A stretch of 64,000 nt of DNA. It comes from Lentzea sp. NEAU-D7 (GTDB taxonomy: Bacteria > Actinomycetota > Actinomycetes > Mycobacteriales > Pseudonocardiaceae). This document shows positions 8,428 through 16,423 of this stretch, piece by piece. The notes beneath the pieces are model-generated. The model made no database searches. It was not told where the DNA came from and saw nothing but the letters and a program-made list of their open reading frames with translations. Position numbers and translations under genes: made by a program. The stretch lies in the NCBI RefSeq assembly GCF_026242055.1, contig NZ_JAPJDL010000016.1, forward strand, positions 62,001 to 126,000, given 5' to 3'. The stretch's first letter is position 1. Each line of letters starts with the position of its first letter.

Positions 8428-9229
8428 CGATCTCCGTCAGCGCCGACGAACGGGGCTCCCAGCCCAACGCCCGCAGCCGTGACGCGTCGGCCCGCAGTGA
8501 ACGGATCTCTCCGGGGACGGCGTGCTTCCACGTCACGTCCACGGTCCGTCCGGTCACCTCGGCCACTGTGTCCAGCACGTCCCGGACGGAAGCAGCGGTC
8601 GCGCCGACGTTGTAGACCGACGACGTGCCCACGGAGCACGCCTCCAGAGCCACGACGAAGGCTGCGGCGACGTCGCGCACGTGCACGAAGTCGCGCACGG
8701 CCCCGCCGTCGCCGTAGACCTCCATGCCGGGGACCGTCCCGGCGGCGCACGCGACGGCCCGTGTGATCACCCGAGTGGTGTCCGTGTCACCACCTCCAGC
8801 GACGTTGAACAAACGGAGAGTGGTCGCCCCGATCTGCCCGGACCGCGCCGCCCACGCCACGAGGTCCTCCGCCGCCGCCTTGGAAGCGGCGTACGGGGAG
8901 GACGGCTCCCTGGCCGATTCCTCGGTCAGGACGGCCTCGGATGGCCGGTACACCGTGCCAGTCGAGGCGAGCAGGAATCGTTGGCCCTTCAGGGCTTTGA
9001 GCAGATTCAGCGTCCCGCCCACGTTCGTCTCCCAGTAGGGGAGCGGATCGAGGAACGACTCCCGGACACGGGCCGCGGCGGCCAGGTGGATGACGGCGTC
9101 GACGTCGTCCAGCTCGAACGGCTCAGAGAGGCGTTGCCGGGACAAGACCGGTTCATGCCCGTGAACCCGCAGCTCACGCACCACGGCGCGGCCGACGTAC
9201 CCAGTGGCACCGGTCACCAGAACTCGCAC
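8372..9229 (-). CDS. NAD-dependent epimerase/dehydratase (extended SDR)
   Basis: A 285-residue Rossmann-fold enzyme with the NAD motif Gly7-Ala-Thr-Gly-Tyr-Val-Gly13 and catalytic Tyr113-Ala-Ala-Ser-Lys117. These are typical of UDP-glucose 4-epimerase-like nucleotide-sugar epimerases or dehydratases. An [10 protein letters not shown] motif after residue 180 is also characteristic of the group. Substrate specificity is not clear. There are no adjacent sugar genes. The 3' end runs 56 bp into the convergent rnz gene. Confidence 0.85.
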   Translation of the reverse strand: MRVLVTGATGYVGRAVVRELRVHGHEPVLSRQRLSEPFELDDVDAVIHLAAAARVRESFLDPLPYWETNVGGTLNLLKALKGQRFLLASTGTVYRPSEAVLTEESAREPSSPYAASKAAAEDLVAWAARSGQIGATTLRLFNVAGGGDTDTTRVITRAVACAAGTVPGMEVYGDGGAVRDFVHVRDVAAAFVVALEACSVGTSSVYNVGATAASVRDVLDTVAEVTGRTVDVTWKHAVPGEIRSLRADASRLRALGWEPRSSALTEIVTDQWLASAPAPGPGPSR

Positions 9230-9334
9230 GAGTTGACCCTAAAGGTCGACGGAGACCGCGCCGATAACACACGAGTGAGTTACCCCCATCGCGCTGTGCA
9301 CACAAGCATCGCCGGGCTCCTGCACGATCACGCC

Positions 9335-9505
9335 GTGCTCGAGTTCAAGCGGCAGGAGTTCCTGCGCAACGTGGCTGAGATCGTGGGAGCCGCACCCGCG
9401 CCGCAGTCCGCAGAGCTCACGGCACCGCTGCCGTCGATCAACCCGAAGCGCAGCTTCCTCAACCGCGTTGACCAGGTCCTTCGGGACGCGGCACGCTCCC
9501 AGTGA
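9335..9505 (+). CDS. Small hypothetical protein upstream of the ATP-grasp gene
   Basis: About 56 residues from GTG 9335, which lies 6 nt after CACGAT, a weak leaderless-type -10. In-frame GTG codons at 9296 and 9275 would give longer forms. The sequence begins with a Phe-Lys-Arg-Gln-Glu-Phe-Leu helix, has a Pro/Ser-rich middle (Ala-Pro-Leu-Pro-Ser-Ile-Asn-Pro) and ends in a basic helix. No family recognised. It sits between a divergent epimerase gene and the ATP-grasp gene 177 bp downstream. Reality is uncertain because the frame is also open upstream by GC bias. Confidence 0.4.
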   Translation: MLEFKRQEFLRNVAEIVGAAPAPQSAELTAPLPSINPKRSFLNRVDQVLRDAARSQ

Positions 9506-9682
9506 GCACCGAGATCAGCAGCTGATCCACATCGAGCCGGGCCCGCGCCGACGGGCCCGTCGCAAGATTCATCCGGCTGTTGCCGGACCGTGCTTCGACA
9601 CGCATACCGGGTGGCTCTACGCTACGCGTCACCCGGCGATCGCCGGTCACGTCCTCCGCTTCTCTTAAGCGAGTTTTCGGCG

Positions 9683-11110
9683 ATGAATCATGTCCTCTCA
9701 GCGCTCAACGAGCGCCTCGGCAGGTTGTTCGGTGACCGGCTGGTAGTTCTGGCCGGTGGCACGCGTCTGGCAAAGCGCGCGCATGAGCTGCATACGCTCG
9801 GCGCCCGCCATACGCTCGTGCTCGATACCGACGATCATGCCCCGCTTCATGATTCGGTGATCGCGCGTTGGGTGTCGCTGGGCATCAAGGGCAGCCTCGT
9901 CGCCGTCGAGCAGCGCCGTCTGGGCAAGCTGCTGACCAAGCCGGGCGCCGAGGTCAAGGCGATCCTGAACGACTTCGACGCCCGCGGTGAAGCCGTCGTG
10001 ATCAGCACGCCCTACAACGAGATCAGCTCGTTCGAGGGCCGCCCGGTGCTCAACGCCCGCCGGCACGACTGGGTCGAGCTGGAGAACAAGACCACCATCG
10101 ACGCGCTCTGGGACGAGCTGTCCGCCCGCCGCGCGCCCGCGATGGTGTTCGACCTCGACTTCGAACGTCTCTGGGGCGCCTCGGAGATCCTGGACCGCGG
10201 CGCGGGCGTCGTCTGGTCCGGTGACGGCCCGGCGATCAACGGCGGTGCCAACTTCGTGCGCCGCGTGCGGTCGTACGAGGAGGCCAAGGAAGCCTTCGAC
10301 GTGCTCGCGCCGAAGTGCGACCAGGTCCGCGTCATGCCGTTCCTGGAGGGCATCCCGGTCAGCGTGCACGGCATCGTCTTCCCGGACGGCACCGCGGTGC
10401 TCCGTCCGATCGAGATGGTCGTGCCGCGCCGCCAGGGCCAGGCCAAGTTCCTCTACGCGGGCTGCGCGTCGTACTACGACCCGCCCGTGTGGATCCGCGA
10501 CGAGATGCGCAACCTGGCCCGCCGCGTCGGCGAGCACCTGCGCGGCACCGTCGGCTACCGCGGCACGTTCACGCTGGACGGCATCGCGACCGAGGACGGC
10601 TTCCTGCCGACCGAGATCAACACCCGCTACGGCGGCGCGATGGTGTGCTTCGAGGACGCCGTCCCGACGCTGCCGCTCGCGCTGGTCCAGGTCGCCCTGG
10701 TCGCCGGCTGGGACCTGGGCATCTCCTCGATGGAGTTCGAGGAGCTCGTCCTGCAGGCCGCGGACAACCACCGCGCCGGGGCCGTGGGCGCCAACGTGCG
10801 CGCGGTGCAGCCGACGACGGTCGACGAGCGCCGGGTGATCTTCACCGGCTGGGCGTGCCGGCTCGCGCACGCCGACGAGGCCGCGCACGCGACCCTGCGG
10901 CTGAGCCCGTCGCCGATCGGCGGACGGCTCGACCTCGACCTGCACCGCGAGAACATGCCCGTGGGCGCTCCCGTGGCCGCGCTGACGGTCGCCGCGTTCG
11001 CGCTGGCGGACCAGGAGTGGGGGACGGGCCTCGGTGCCCTCGAGCCCGCCATCGCGGTCGAGGACGAGGCTCAGGTCGAGCAGGCCGTCGAAGAGGCCGT
11101 GATCGCGTAG
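9683..11110 (+). CDS. ATP-grasp domain protein (carboxylate-amine/thiol ligase-like)
   Basis: A 475-residue protein from ATG 9683; an in-frame upstream extension to 9590 looks non-coding. The N-terminal third (about 1-150) looks like a nucleotide/substrate-binding alpha/beta domain. Residues about 180-370 show ATP-grasp features: a Gly-rich loop (Gly-Pro-Ala-Ile-Asn-Gly-Gly-Ala), a Val-Met-Pro-Phe-Leu-Glu-Gly-Ile-Pro-Val-Ser-Val-His strand and a Pro-Thr-Glu-Ile-Asn-Thr-Arg-Tyr-Gly-Gly metal-binding segment. The C-terminal domain is unassigned. Such enzymes make acyl-phosphate intermediates and ligate an amine or thiol; the substrate is unknown. It ends 7 bp from the convergent HEAT-like gene. 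Confidence 0.75.
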   Translation: MNHVLSALNERLGRLFGDRLVVLAGGTRLAKRAHELHTLGARHTLVLDTDDHAPLHDSVIARWVSLGIKGSLVAVEQRRLGKLLTKPGAEVKAILNDFDARGEAVVISTPYNEISSFEGRPVLNARRHDWVELENKTTIDALWDELSARRAPAMVFDLDFERLWGASEILDRGAGVVWSGDGPAINGGANFVRRVRSYEEAKEAFDVLAPKCDQVRVMPFLEGIPVSVHGIVFPDGTAVLRPIEMVVPRRQGQAKFLYAGCASYYDPPVWIRDEMRNLARRVGEHLRGTVGYRGTFTLDGIATEDGFLPTEINTRYGGAMVCFEDAVPTLPLALVQVALVAGWDLGISSMEFEELVLQAADNHRAGAVGANVRAVQPTTVDERRVIFTGWACRLAHADEAAHATLRLSPSPIGGRLDLDLHRENMPVGAPVAALTVAAFALADQEWGTGLGALEPAIAVEDEAQVEQAVEEAVIA

Positions 11111-11117
11111 GAACCGG

Positions 11118-11876
11118 TCACCAGGCGCCCTCGTCGCCGTACGCGGAGACGAGGGCGAACCGGTAGCCCATCAGGGCGGCGGCGACCTCGCGGGGCTGGT
11201 GCACCGGACGCACCAGCCCTTCGCCCAGCACCTTGGGCAGGTCCACGCCCAGCAGTTCGGGCGAGCCCTTCAGCAGCGCCACGGCGATCTCGGCGGCGTC
11301 CGCGAGCATCTCCTCGCCCGGCAGCTCGACCATGTCGCTCATCAGCGCACCGACGAACGGCGGCAGCCTCTCCGGCACCGCGCAGGCCAGCGCGACCAGG
11401 CACGCGACCCGTTCGGACGCCAGCGCCTCGAAGATCTTCGGCGCGCCCTGGGCGACGGCGTGCCGGGTCTGCGTCAGCCAGTCCGGAGCGGTTCTCGGCA
11501 GCTCCCGGCCCAGGGCGTTCCACCGGCGGTGGGTGCGCCGTCCGTCCTCGGTGAACCCCTTGCCCGCCAACGCCACGGCGGCCAGCAGGAAGATCACCCG
11601 GTCCCGCACGTCCCCGGCGACCTTGTACGAGGCTCCCAGTTCCACCAGGAACGGCACGGCGCAGAACGAGGCCTCGGAGACCGTGTCGTCGGTGAGGATC
11701 CGCTCAGCGAGCTGTGAGAGCGCGCTCTGCCGCACGTCCTCGCTGGGGTCCATCAGGGAGCGCAGCAGGCGGGGCACGCGACCGGCGCCACCCCGGCCGT
11801 CGTAGACCTCGCTCCAGGAAATCCTGTCGAGTCCGCGCAACGGGTCAGGCCGTTGCCAGGCGCGCGGCAGCTCCAT
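11118..11876 (-). CDS. HEAT-repeat-like helical hypothetical protein
   Basis: A 252-residue all-helical protein rich in Leu, Ala and Arg. Phrases such as Asp-Val-Arg-Gln-Ser-Ala-Leu-Ser-Gln-Leu-Ala near residue 47 and repeated amphipathic helix pairs look like HEAT/ARM units. It lacks signal or membrane segments, so a cytoplasmic scaffold or nucleic-acid/protein-binding role is possible, but no function is assignable. On the minus strand TACCTT lies 8 nt before ATG 11876, consistent with a near-leaderless start. The gene is divergent from the DNA methyltransferase (62-bp gap). Confidence 0.65.
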   Translation of the reverse strand: MELPRAWQRPDPLRGLDRISWSEVYDGRGGAGRVPRLLRSLMDPSEDVRQSALSQLAERILTDDTVSEASFCAVPFLVELGASYKVAGDVRDRVIFLLAAVALAGKGFTEDGRRTHRRWNALGRELPRTAPDWLTQTRHAVAQGAPKIFEALASERVACLVALACAVPERLPPFVGALMSDMVELPGEEMLADAAEIAVALLKGSPELLGVDLPKVLGEGLVRPVHQPREVAAALMGYRFALVSAYGDEGAW

Positions 11877-11926
11877 AGGCGGGAAAGGTACGGGATGTCA
11901 GGGAAAGGTCCTCGGCGCCTCGCCCG

Positions 11927-11932
11927 TACGAT
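11927..11932 (+). promoter_or_regulatory. -10 element of the DNA methyltransferase gene (leaderless type)
   Basis: TACGAT ends exactly 6 nt before GTG 11939 and no SD sequence is present, the usual spacing for a leaderless actinobacterial mRNA. Confidence 0.5.
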
Positions 11933-11938
11933 CTCGCC

Positions 11939-13144
11939 GTGTCCTTCTCGGTGGCCGACATCTTCTCGGGTGCGGGCGGCATGAGCTTCGGCTTCCACGC
12001 CCACCGCGACTTCCGGGTCGTCGGTGCCGCCGACGCGCAGATCGGCAAGCCCAGCTCGAAGCTGGGGTCGTTGCGCTGCAACGACACCTACCGGGCGAAC
12101 ATCGGCGTCGACCCGCTGGAGGTCGACCTCGCGAAGGTCTCGCCCGCGGCGTTGCGCGAGGTCTGGGGCCTGCAACGCGGTGAACTGGACGTGCTGCTCG
12201 CGTGCCCGCCGTGCTCGGGCTTCAGCCGCATCACCTCGCAGAACCACCTGCGCGACGACCCGCGGAACTCGCTGGTCGGCCGGATCGCGGTGTACGCGCA
12301 GGAGCTGCGTCCCAAGGTCGTGCTGATGGAGAACGCCCGCGAGCTCGTCAAGGGCAAGCAGCGCCACCACTTCGACAGCCTCGCCGAGGAACTCACCCGA
12401 ATCGGGTACTCCGTCTGGGGTGGCACGCACATGCTGTCCAGGTTCGGCCTGCCGCAGCTGCGCGAGCGGACGTTGATGGTGGCGGTCGACGGCGGGTTGC
12501 CGCTGCTCACGCTGGACGACCTGTGGGCGGGCCGGGTCATCCGCCCGTCGGCGATCACGGTCCGGCGCGCGATCGGCAAGCTCCCCGTCCTCGAGGCCGG
12601 CGTCGCGGACCCGGAGGACCCCATTCACGTCTCGCCGACCTTTTCCCAGGACCGCAGTCTCGAAAGAATGCGGGCGATTCCTGCGAACGGCGGATCGTGG
12701 GCTGATCTGCTCCGCTCACCCGAGACGGCGGAGTTGTTGAACCCTGCACAACGCAAGATCGTCGAGCAGCAGAACTGGGGTTCCCACCCCGATGTCTACG
12801 GCCGGTTGTGGTGGGACGAACCGGCCAGGACGATCAAGCGCGAATGCGGGCACGTCGGCAACGGGCGTTATGCCCACCCGGTCCAGCACCGCCTGTGCAC
12901 GGTCCGCGAGATGGCTCTGCTGCAAGGGTTCCCGCGCCAGTTCAAGTTCGACGTCTCGATTCTCGGGAACGCGTACCGGCACGTGGGCGACGCCGTTCCG
13001 CCGCTGATCGCCTACCAGCTGGCCGGACTGACCAGGTGGATTCTCACCGGCGACCGCCCGGAGCCCAGGGAGATGTGCCTGCGCGGCACCTCACTGCGCC
13101 CCGGCGACATTCGCCCGGCGGAAGTTACCGAATTGGTGGCCTAG
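11939..13144 (+). CDS. DNA (cytosine-5-)-methyltransferase, solitary
   Basis: A 401-residue C5-cytosine methyltransferase with its motifs in order: motif I Asp7-Ile-Phe-Ser-Gly-Ala-Gly-Gly14 (SAM), motif IV Pro90-Pro91-Cys92 with the catalytic cysteine, motif VI Glu131-Asn132 (Glu-Asn-Ala rather than the usual Glu-Asn-Val), motif VIII Gln173-Leu-Arg-Glu-Arg177, Arg-Glu-Met-Ala-Leu-Leu-Gln-Gly-Phe-Pro (about 323-332), and motif X Gly343-Asn with Gly-Asp-Ala-Val-Pro-Pro355. The target-recognition region (about 200-310) is where the DNA site would be read; the site cannot be told. No restriction endonuclease or Vsr gene is adjacent, so it looks like an orphan regulatory methylase or modification remnant. 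GTG start, leaderless-type promoter. Confidence 0.92.
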   Translation: MSFSVADIFSGAGGMSFGFHAHRDFRVVGAADAQIGKPSSKLGSLRCNDTYRANIGVDPLEVDLAKVSPAALREVWGLQRGELDVLLACPPCSGFSRITSQNHLRDDPRNSLVGRIAVYAQELRPKVVLMENARELVKGKQRHHFDSLAEELTRIGYSVWGGTHMLSRFGLPQLRERTLMVAVDGGLPLLTLDDLWAGRVIRPSAITVRRAIGKLPVLEAGVADPEDPIHVSPTFSQDRSLERMRAIPANGGSWADLLRSPETAELLNPAQRKIVEQQNWGSHPDVYGRLWWDEPARTIKRECGHVGNGRYAHPVQHRLCTVREMALLQGFPRQFKFDVSILGNAYRHVGDAVPPLIAYQLAGLTRWILTGDRPEPREMCLRGTSLRPGDIRPAEVTELVA

Positions 13145-13455
13145 GTCTTGAACCGAAGGTGTCGATCATCCGTAGCGAAACGCGGCCGCAGATAACTGTT
13201 CGGCAACGAATTTAACGTCACCTGACGGAATGAATGCATCACAGGCCTATCCACTGTGGACACCCTGAGTATGTTTTCGCTGCTCACTGCCTGTGCGACA
13301 CCCTCTCCTTACCTCACTCATACGTGTGTCACCCCATCGGCTAACGTCCCGCTCGCTTCCTGTCGGTTCAGTGTCGATGACGACGTGCCGACCGTCCCGA
13401 CGGATGACGACTTCCCGCCGCGTTCGGGCTAACTTCAGTGAGCAAGAGGAGACCC
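13145..13455. other. Intergenic leader region of the surface-protein gene
   Basis: About 310 bp with no convincing gene. It is less GC-rich than its surroundings near 13190-13290 (AACTGTTCGGCAACGAATTT-like stretch), as expected for promoter DNA. A purine-rich SD (AAGAGGAG, 13444-13451) precedes ATG 13456. Confidence 0.5.
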
Positions 13456-14673
13456 ATGGCTTCCCGGTTCAGGATCGGTACCGCGCTGCTCGGCGCGACC
13501 GCCGCCCTCGCGTTCTCGGCCCTCCCGGCCCACGCTGACGTGGTCATCAAGCCGGACCAGGGCGGCCAGGAGAAGGGCCACACCGTGGTTCTGCTCCCGG
13601 TCGGCAACATCAAGGACCCGAACGAGCTCAACCAGGGCACCGCGGTCATCAAGCTCCGCATCGAGGACGACAAGGACCGCTCCAACGTCTTCGCGTACTG
13701 CGTCGAGCTGCCGACGCCGCTGGAGGACTCGGACGCGCTCAAGGAAGCGCCGTGGGGCACGCACCCGAACCCCAAGTCCCAGTTCCCGACGAACGCGGGC
13801 AAGGTTCTGTGGATCCTGCAGAACTCCTACCCCGGCAAGAAGATGCCCGAGGTCAAGAAGGCGTTCGGCGACCAGTTCGACAAGGAGGAGACGATCGCCG
13901 CCACGCAGGCCGCGATCTGGCACTTCTCCGACGGTGCCGCGCTCGACCCCGACAAGAACCACGCCGACGTCATCAAGCTCTACGAGCGCCTGATCAAGGA
14001 CGCCACGGCGAACGAGATCAAGGAACAGCCGAAGCCGACGCTGGAGATCGACCCGGCGTCCAAGGAAGGCAAGACCGGCGAGAAGATCGGTCCGTTCAAG
14101 GTCACGACCACGGCCTCCGAGGTCAAGCTGACCGCGAACCTCCCCGAGGGCGTCACCGTCACCGACGCGCAGGGCAACCCGCTCGCCGTGCAGAAGAAGG
14201 GCGACGAGCTCTCGGTCAAGGGCACCGGTGAGAAGGTCTCCGAGTTCTTCGTGAACGTGCCGGAAGGCACGAAGGACGGCGAGGCCAAGTTCAAGCTCTC
14301 GGCCGAGGCCGAGATCGCCCTGGGCCGCCTGTTCGTCGCGCACAACAAGAAGCAGGACGACAAGGCGCAGTCGCTCGTCGTCGCGCAGCCGCAGAAGGCC
14401 AAGGTCGAGAAGGAAGCCAAGGCGTCCTGGAAGGCCGGCGTCGTGCCGACCACCACGACCACGACGGCCACCACCACGACCACCACCACGGCGCCGGAGA
14501 CCACTCCGTCCACGACCTCCTCCACCCCGGCCAACCCGGCTCCGGGTGGCGGCGAGGACGACCTCGCGTCGACCGGTGCGTCCATCCTGTGGCCGCTGCT
14601 CGGCGGTCTGGTCCTCGTCGGCGCCGGTGTCGGTGCGCTGTTCGTGGTCCGTCGCAAGAAGGCCGGCGCCTGA
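13456..14673 (+). CDS. Sortase-anchored surface protein with Cys-Gln thioester (TQXA) domain
   Basis: A 405-residue exported protein. Residues 1-27 are a signal peptide ending Ala-His-Ala. Cys82 in Tyr-Cys-Val-Glu and Gln151 in Ala-Thr-Gln-Ala-Ala-Ile-Trp-His are the pair that forms an internal thioester in TQXA/thioester domains, which bind host or surface ligands covalently. A beta-rich region follows, then a Thr-rich low-complexity stalk (about 330-360). The C-terminus has a sorting signal: Leu370-Ala-Ser-Thr-Gly374, a membrane helix and an Arg-Arg-Lys-Lys tail. LAXTG is the form used by class E sortases of high-GC actinobacteria; no sortase gene is in the window. ATG 13456 is chosen for its SD over GTG 13438. 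Confidence 0.87.
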   Translation: MASRFRIGTALLGATAALAFSALPAHADVVIKPDQGGQEKGHTVVLLPVGNIKDPNELNQGTAVIKLRIEDDKDRSNVFAYCVELPTPLEDSDALKEAPWGTHPNPKSQFPTNAGKVLWILQNSYPGKKMPEVKKAFGDQFDKEETIAATQAAIWHFSDGAALDPDKNHADVIKLYERLIKDATANEIKEQPKPTLEIDPASKEGKTGEKIGPFKVTTTASEVKLTANLPEGVTVTDAQGNPLAVQKKGDELSVKGTGEKVSEFFVNVPEGTKDGEAKFKLSAEAEIALGRLFVAHNKKQDDKAQSLVVAQPQKAKVEKEAKASWKAGVVPTTTTTTATTTTTTTAPETTPSTTSSTPANPAPGGGEDDLASTGASILWPLLGGLVLVGAGVGALFVVRRKKAGA

Positions 14674-14697
14674 TCTAGGCAGCCAGCCCCCAAGACG

Positions 14698-14733
14698 AAC
14701 GCCCCCTGGTTCCGCGCCGGAGCAGGGGGCGTT
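14698..14733. terminator. Bidirectional terminator between convergent surface-protein and BNR genes
   Basis: A perfect 11-bp inverted repeat AACGCCCCCTG / CAGGGGGCGTT (14698-14708, 14723-14733) with a T-rich continuation lies in the 78-bp gap between the two stop codons. Confidence 0.85.
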
Positions 14734-14751
14734 TGCCGTTCTCAGGAGGAC

Positions 14752-16089
14752 TTACCGGCGGCTGATGCCAGCCACGTAGATGTCGCCGTCGGCGATCGCG
14801 ACGTCCCGGTTGGACGAAGCCCCCGAGAAGATCGCGCGGGCGGGATCGCGGAAGTTCTCCACGATCTCGACGCGCTGCACCGGCTTGGCCGTCGGGATGA
14901 CGGTCTCCGGCGACCAGAAACGGCCCAGCCGCACCAGGTACGTGTTCACGTTCGGCTTGCCGTCCTCGGTGGCGTAGACGCGCCAGGTGAACGGGTCCAC
15001 CTTCTCGACCTCACGGGTGCGCAGGCCCCGTGCGACCTCCTTGGTCTCCCAACCGCGACCGTTCCAGGTGGACAGGTAGTTGCGCAGCGGGCCACCGGCC
15101 TCGTCGCCCATGAACCACAACAGGAACGGCCGGCCCAGGACCGTGCCGACCTGCTGGATGTAGTCGGGCGACTTCACGTTGTTCGGCAGGGTCAGCGGGG
15201 TCTCCGCGACCTTCAGGTGCTTCTCCTGGTCGGCGTCGTCGATCTGGGTGCCCAGGTCCTTGCCGGATGCCGAGTAGAAGTGCCGGTTCTGCGGGTCGAA
15301 CCACGTGTAGTAGATGTTGCGGTGGTAGCGGTCGTGCTTGTTGCCCTCGGGCCCACCGCCGGCGAGCGTGTAGACGATCCGCACGCGGCCGTTCTCCTCC
15401 TGGCGGAGCTGGCCGATGTAGATCTCGTTCATGTTGTCCGCGCGGGCGGTCGAGCCGATCGCGAAGCGGTCCCCGGTCAGCTCCGTGGAGGTCTTCCACG
15501 TCTTGCCGTTGTCCTTGGACACCACGTAGAGCATCGGGCGCGTGTCCGTCGGAGTGGTGCCGTCGAGGTCGCGGGTCGTCTCGCGGTAGAAGACGTAGAT
15601 CGTGCCGTCGCGGGTGACGAACGGCATCGGGTACGTGGCCGCGTTCTTCGAGATCAGCGTCTCTTCCCAGACGCCGTCGGCCGAGTTCGGCCGGGGCGAG
15701 CGGGACATGCGCAGCTCGACGTTGTGCATGCCGCGGAAGATGAGCAGGTGCCCGTCCCCGGCCTGGACCATGGTCGGGTAGTTGTGGGCGTCCGACGCAC
15801 CGTCCGCGATCCGGTTCGGAGCGGACCAGGTGGACTTGCGGTGGTCGTACGACTGGACGTAGCTGTCCTCGTACTGGCCGGCCCACGAGATGAACGTCTT
15901 GTTCGCCTTCTTGTCGTAGACCCCACCGGCGACCGGACGCCGGTCGCTGCGGGCCGCGACGCTCGTGGCCGTGGTCGTCACCGTGAACTTCGCTTTCCCC
16001 TGAACATCGGCCGTGGCGTTGGCCGAGGAGACCGCGACGAGCGGCAACAGCAGCACTGCGGACATAACTCCACGCAGGAGCCGTGTCAT
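14752..16089 (-). CDS. Secreted BNR-repeat (BNR-4 type) beta-propeller protein
   Basis: A 445-residue exported protein from ATG 16089, preceded by GAGGAAG. Residues 1-30 are a signal peptide. The rest is beta-propeller-like, with sialidase-type phrases such as Ser-Lys-Asp-Asn-Gly-Lys-Thr-Trp-Lys (Asp-box-like) and an Ala-His-Asn-Tyr-Pro-Thr-Met segment typical of BNR-4 family proteins, several of which act on or bind polysaccharides. Tyr, Trp and His are abundant. The enzymatic activity cannot be decided: it may be a polysaccharide lyase/hydrolase or a binder. The long in-frame upstream extension to 16356 lacks coding character. It is convergent with the surface-protein gene. Confidence 0.8.
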   Translation of the reverse strand: MTRLLRGVMSAVLLLPLVAVSSANATADVQGKAKFTVTTTATSVAARSDRRPVAGGVYDKKANKTFISWAGQYEDSYVQSYDHRKSTWSAPNRIADGASDAHNYPTMVQAGDGHLLIFRGMHNVELRMSRSPRPNSADGVWEETLISKNAATYPMPFVTRDGTIYVFYRETTRDLDGTTPTDTRPMLYVVSKDNGKTWKTSTELTGDRFAIGSTARADNMNEIYIGQLRQEENGRVRIVYTLAGGGPEGNKHDRYHRNIYYTWFDPQNRHFYSASGKDLGTQIDDADQEKHLKVAETPLTLPNNVKSPDYIQQVGTVLGRPFLLWFMGDEAGGPLRNYLSTWNGRGWETKEVARGLRTREVEKVDPFTWRVYATEDGKPNVNTYLVRLGRFWSPETVIPTAKPVQRVEIVENFRDPARAIFSGASSNRDVAIADGDIYVAGISRR

Positions 16090-16252
16090 GGAACTTCCTC
16101 CTGGTTCTGACCGCGAAGGCGGCCGACCAGGCGGCGGTGACGACATCTTCGTTGTCACCGAGCCGACTTGTCCAGGCGCAGTTAGCGTGATCGCGGCTAT
16201 CAACACGCGGGGCCTACTCGGGTACCCTGCGTCAGGGACGAAGGAGCACCAC

Positions 16253-16423
16253 ATGAACTTCGACGAGATCAAGAACAAGGCCCTGGACCTGGCCGAGCAG
16301 AACCACGAGAAGGTCGACCAGGGCATCGACGCCGCGGCGGACTTCGTCGCAGGCAAGTTCGGTCACGCAGACCAGGTCGACTCGGTCGCCGAGAAGATCA
16401 AGGACATCCTTCCAGGTGGATGA
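16253..16423 (+). CDS. Small MT0933-type antitoxin-like protein
   Basis: A 56-residue protein from ATG 16253 with AAGGAG 7 nt upstream. It is one amphipathic, highly charged helix pair with a Phe-Val-Ala-Gly-Lys-Phe-Gly-His turn and an Ile-Leu-Pro-Gly-Gly tail. This matches the MT0933 (Rv0909-like) antitoxin family of actinobacteria. In mycobacteria the partner is a START-like toxin (Rv0910 type). Here the next gene is a glycolipid-binding-type protein, not an obvious toxin, so toxin-antitoxin function is unproven. Stop and the next GTG are adjacent, indicating one operon. Confidence 0.8.
   Translation: MNFDEIKNKALDLAEQNHEKVDQGIDAAADFVAGKFGHADQVDSVAEKIKDILPGG

Noticed and set aside
14450-14530. 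The ACCACG-type tandem repeat as a DNA repeat element
   Set aside because: It encodes the Thr-rich stalk of the surface protein and is simply low-complexity coding sequence.
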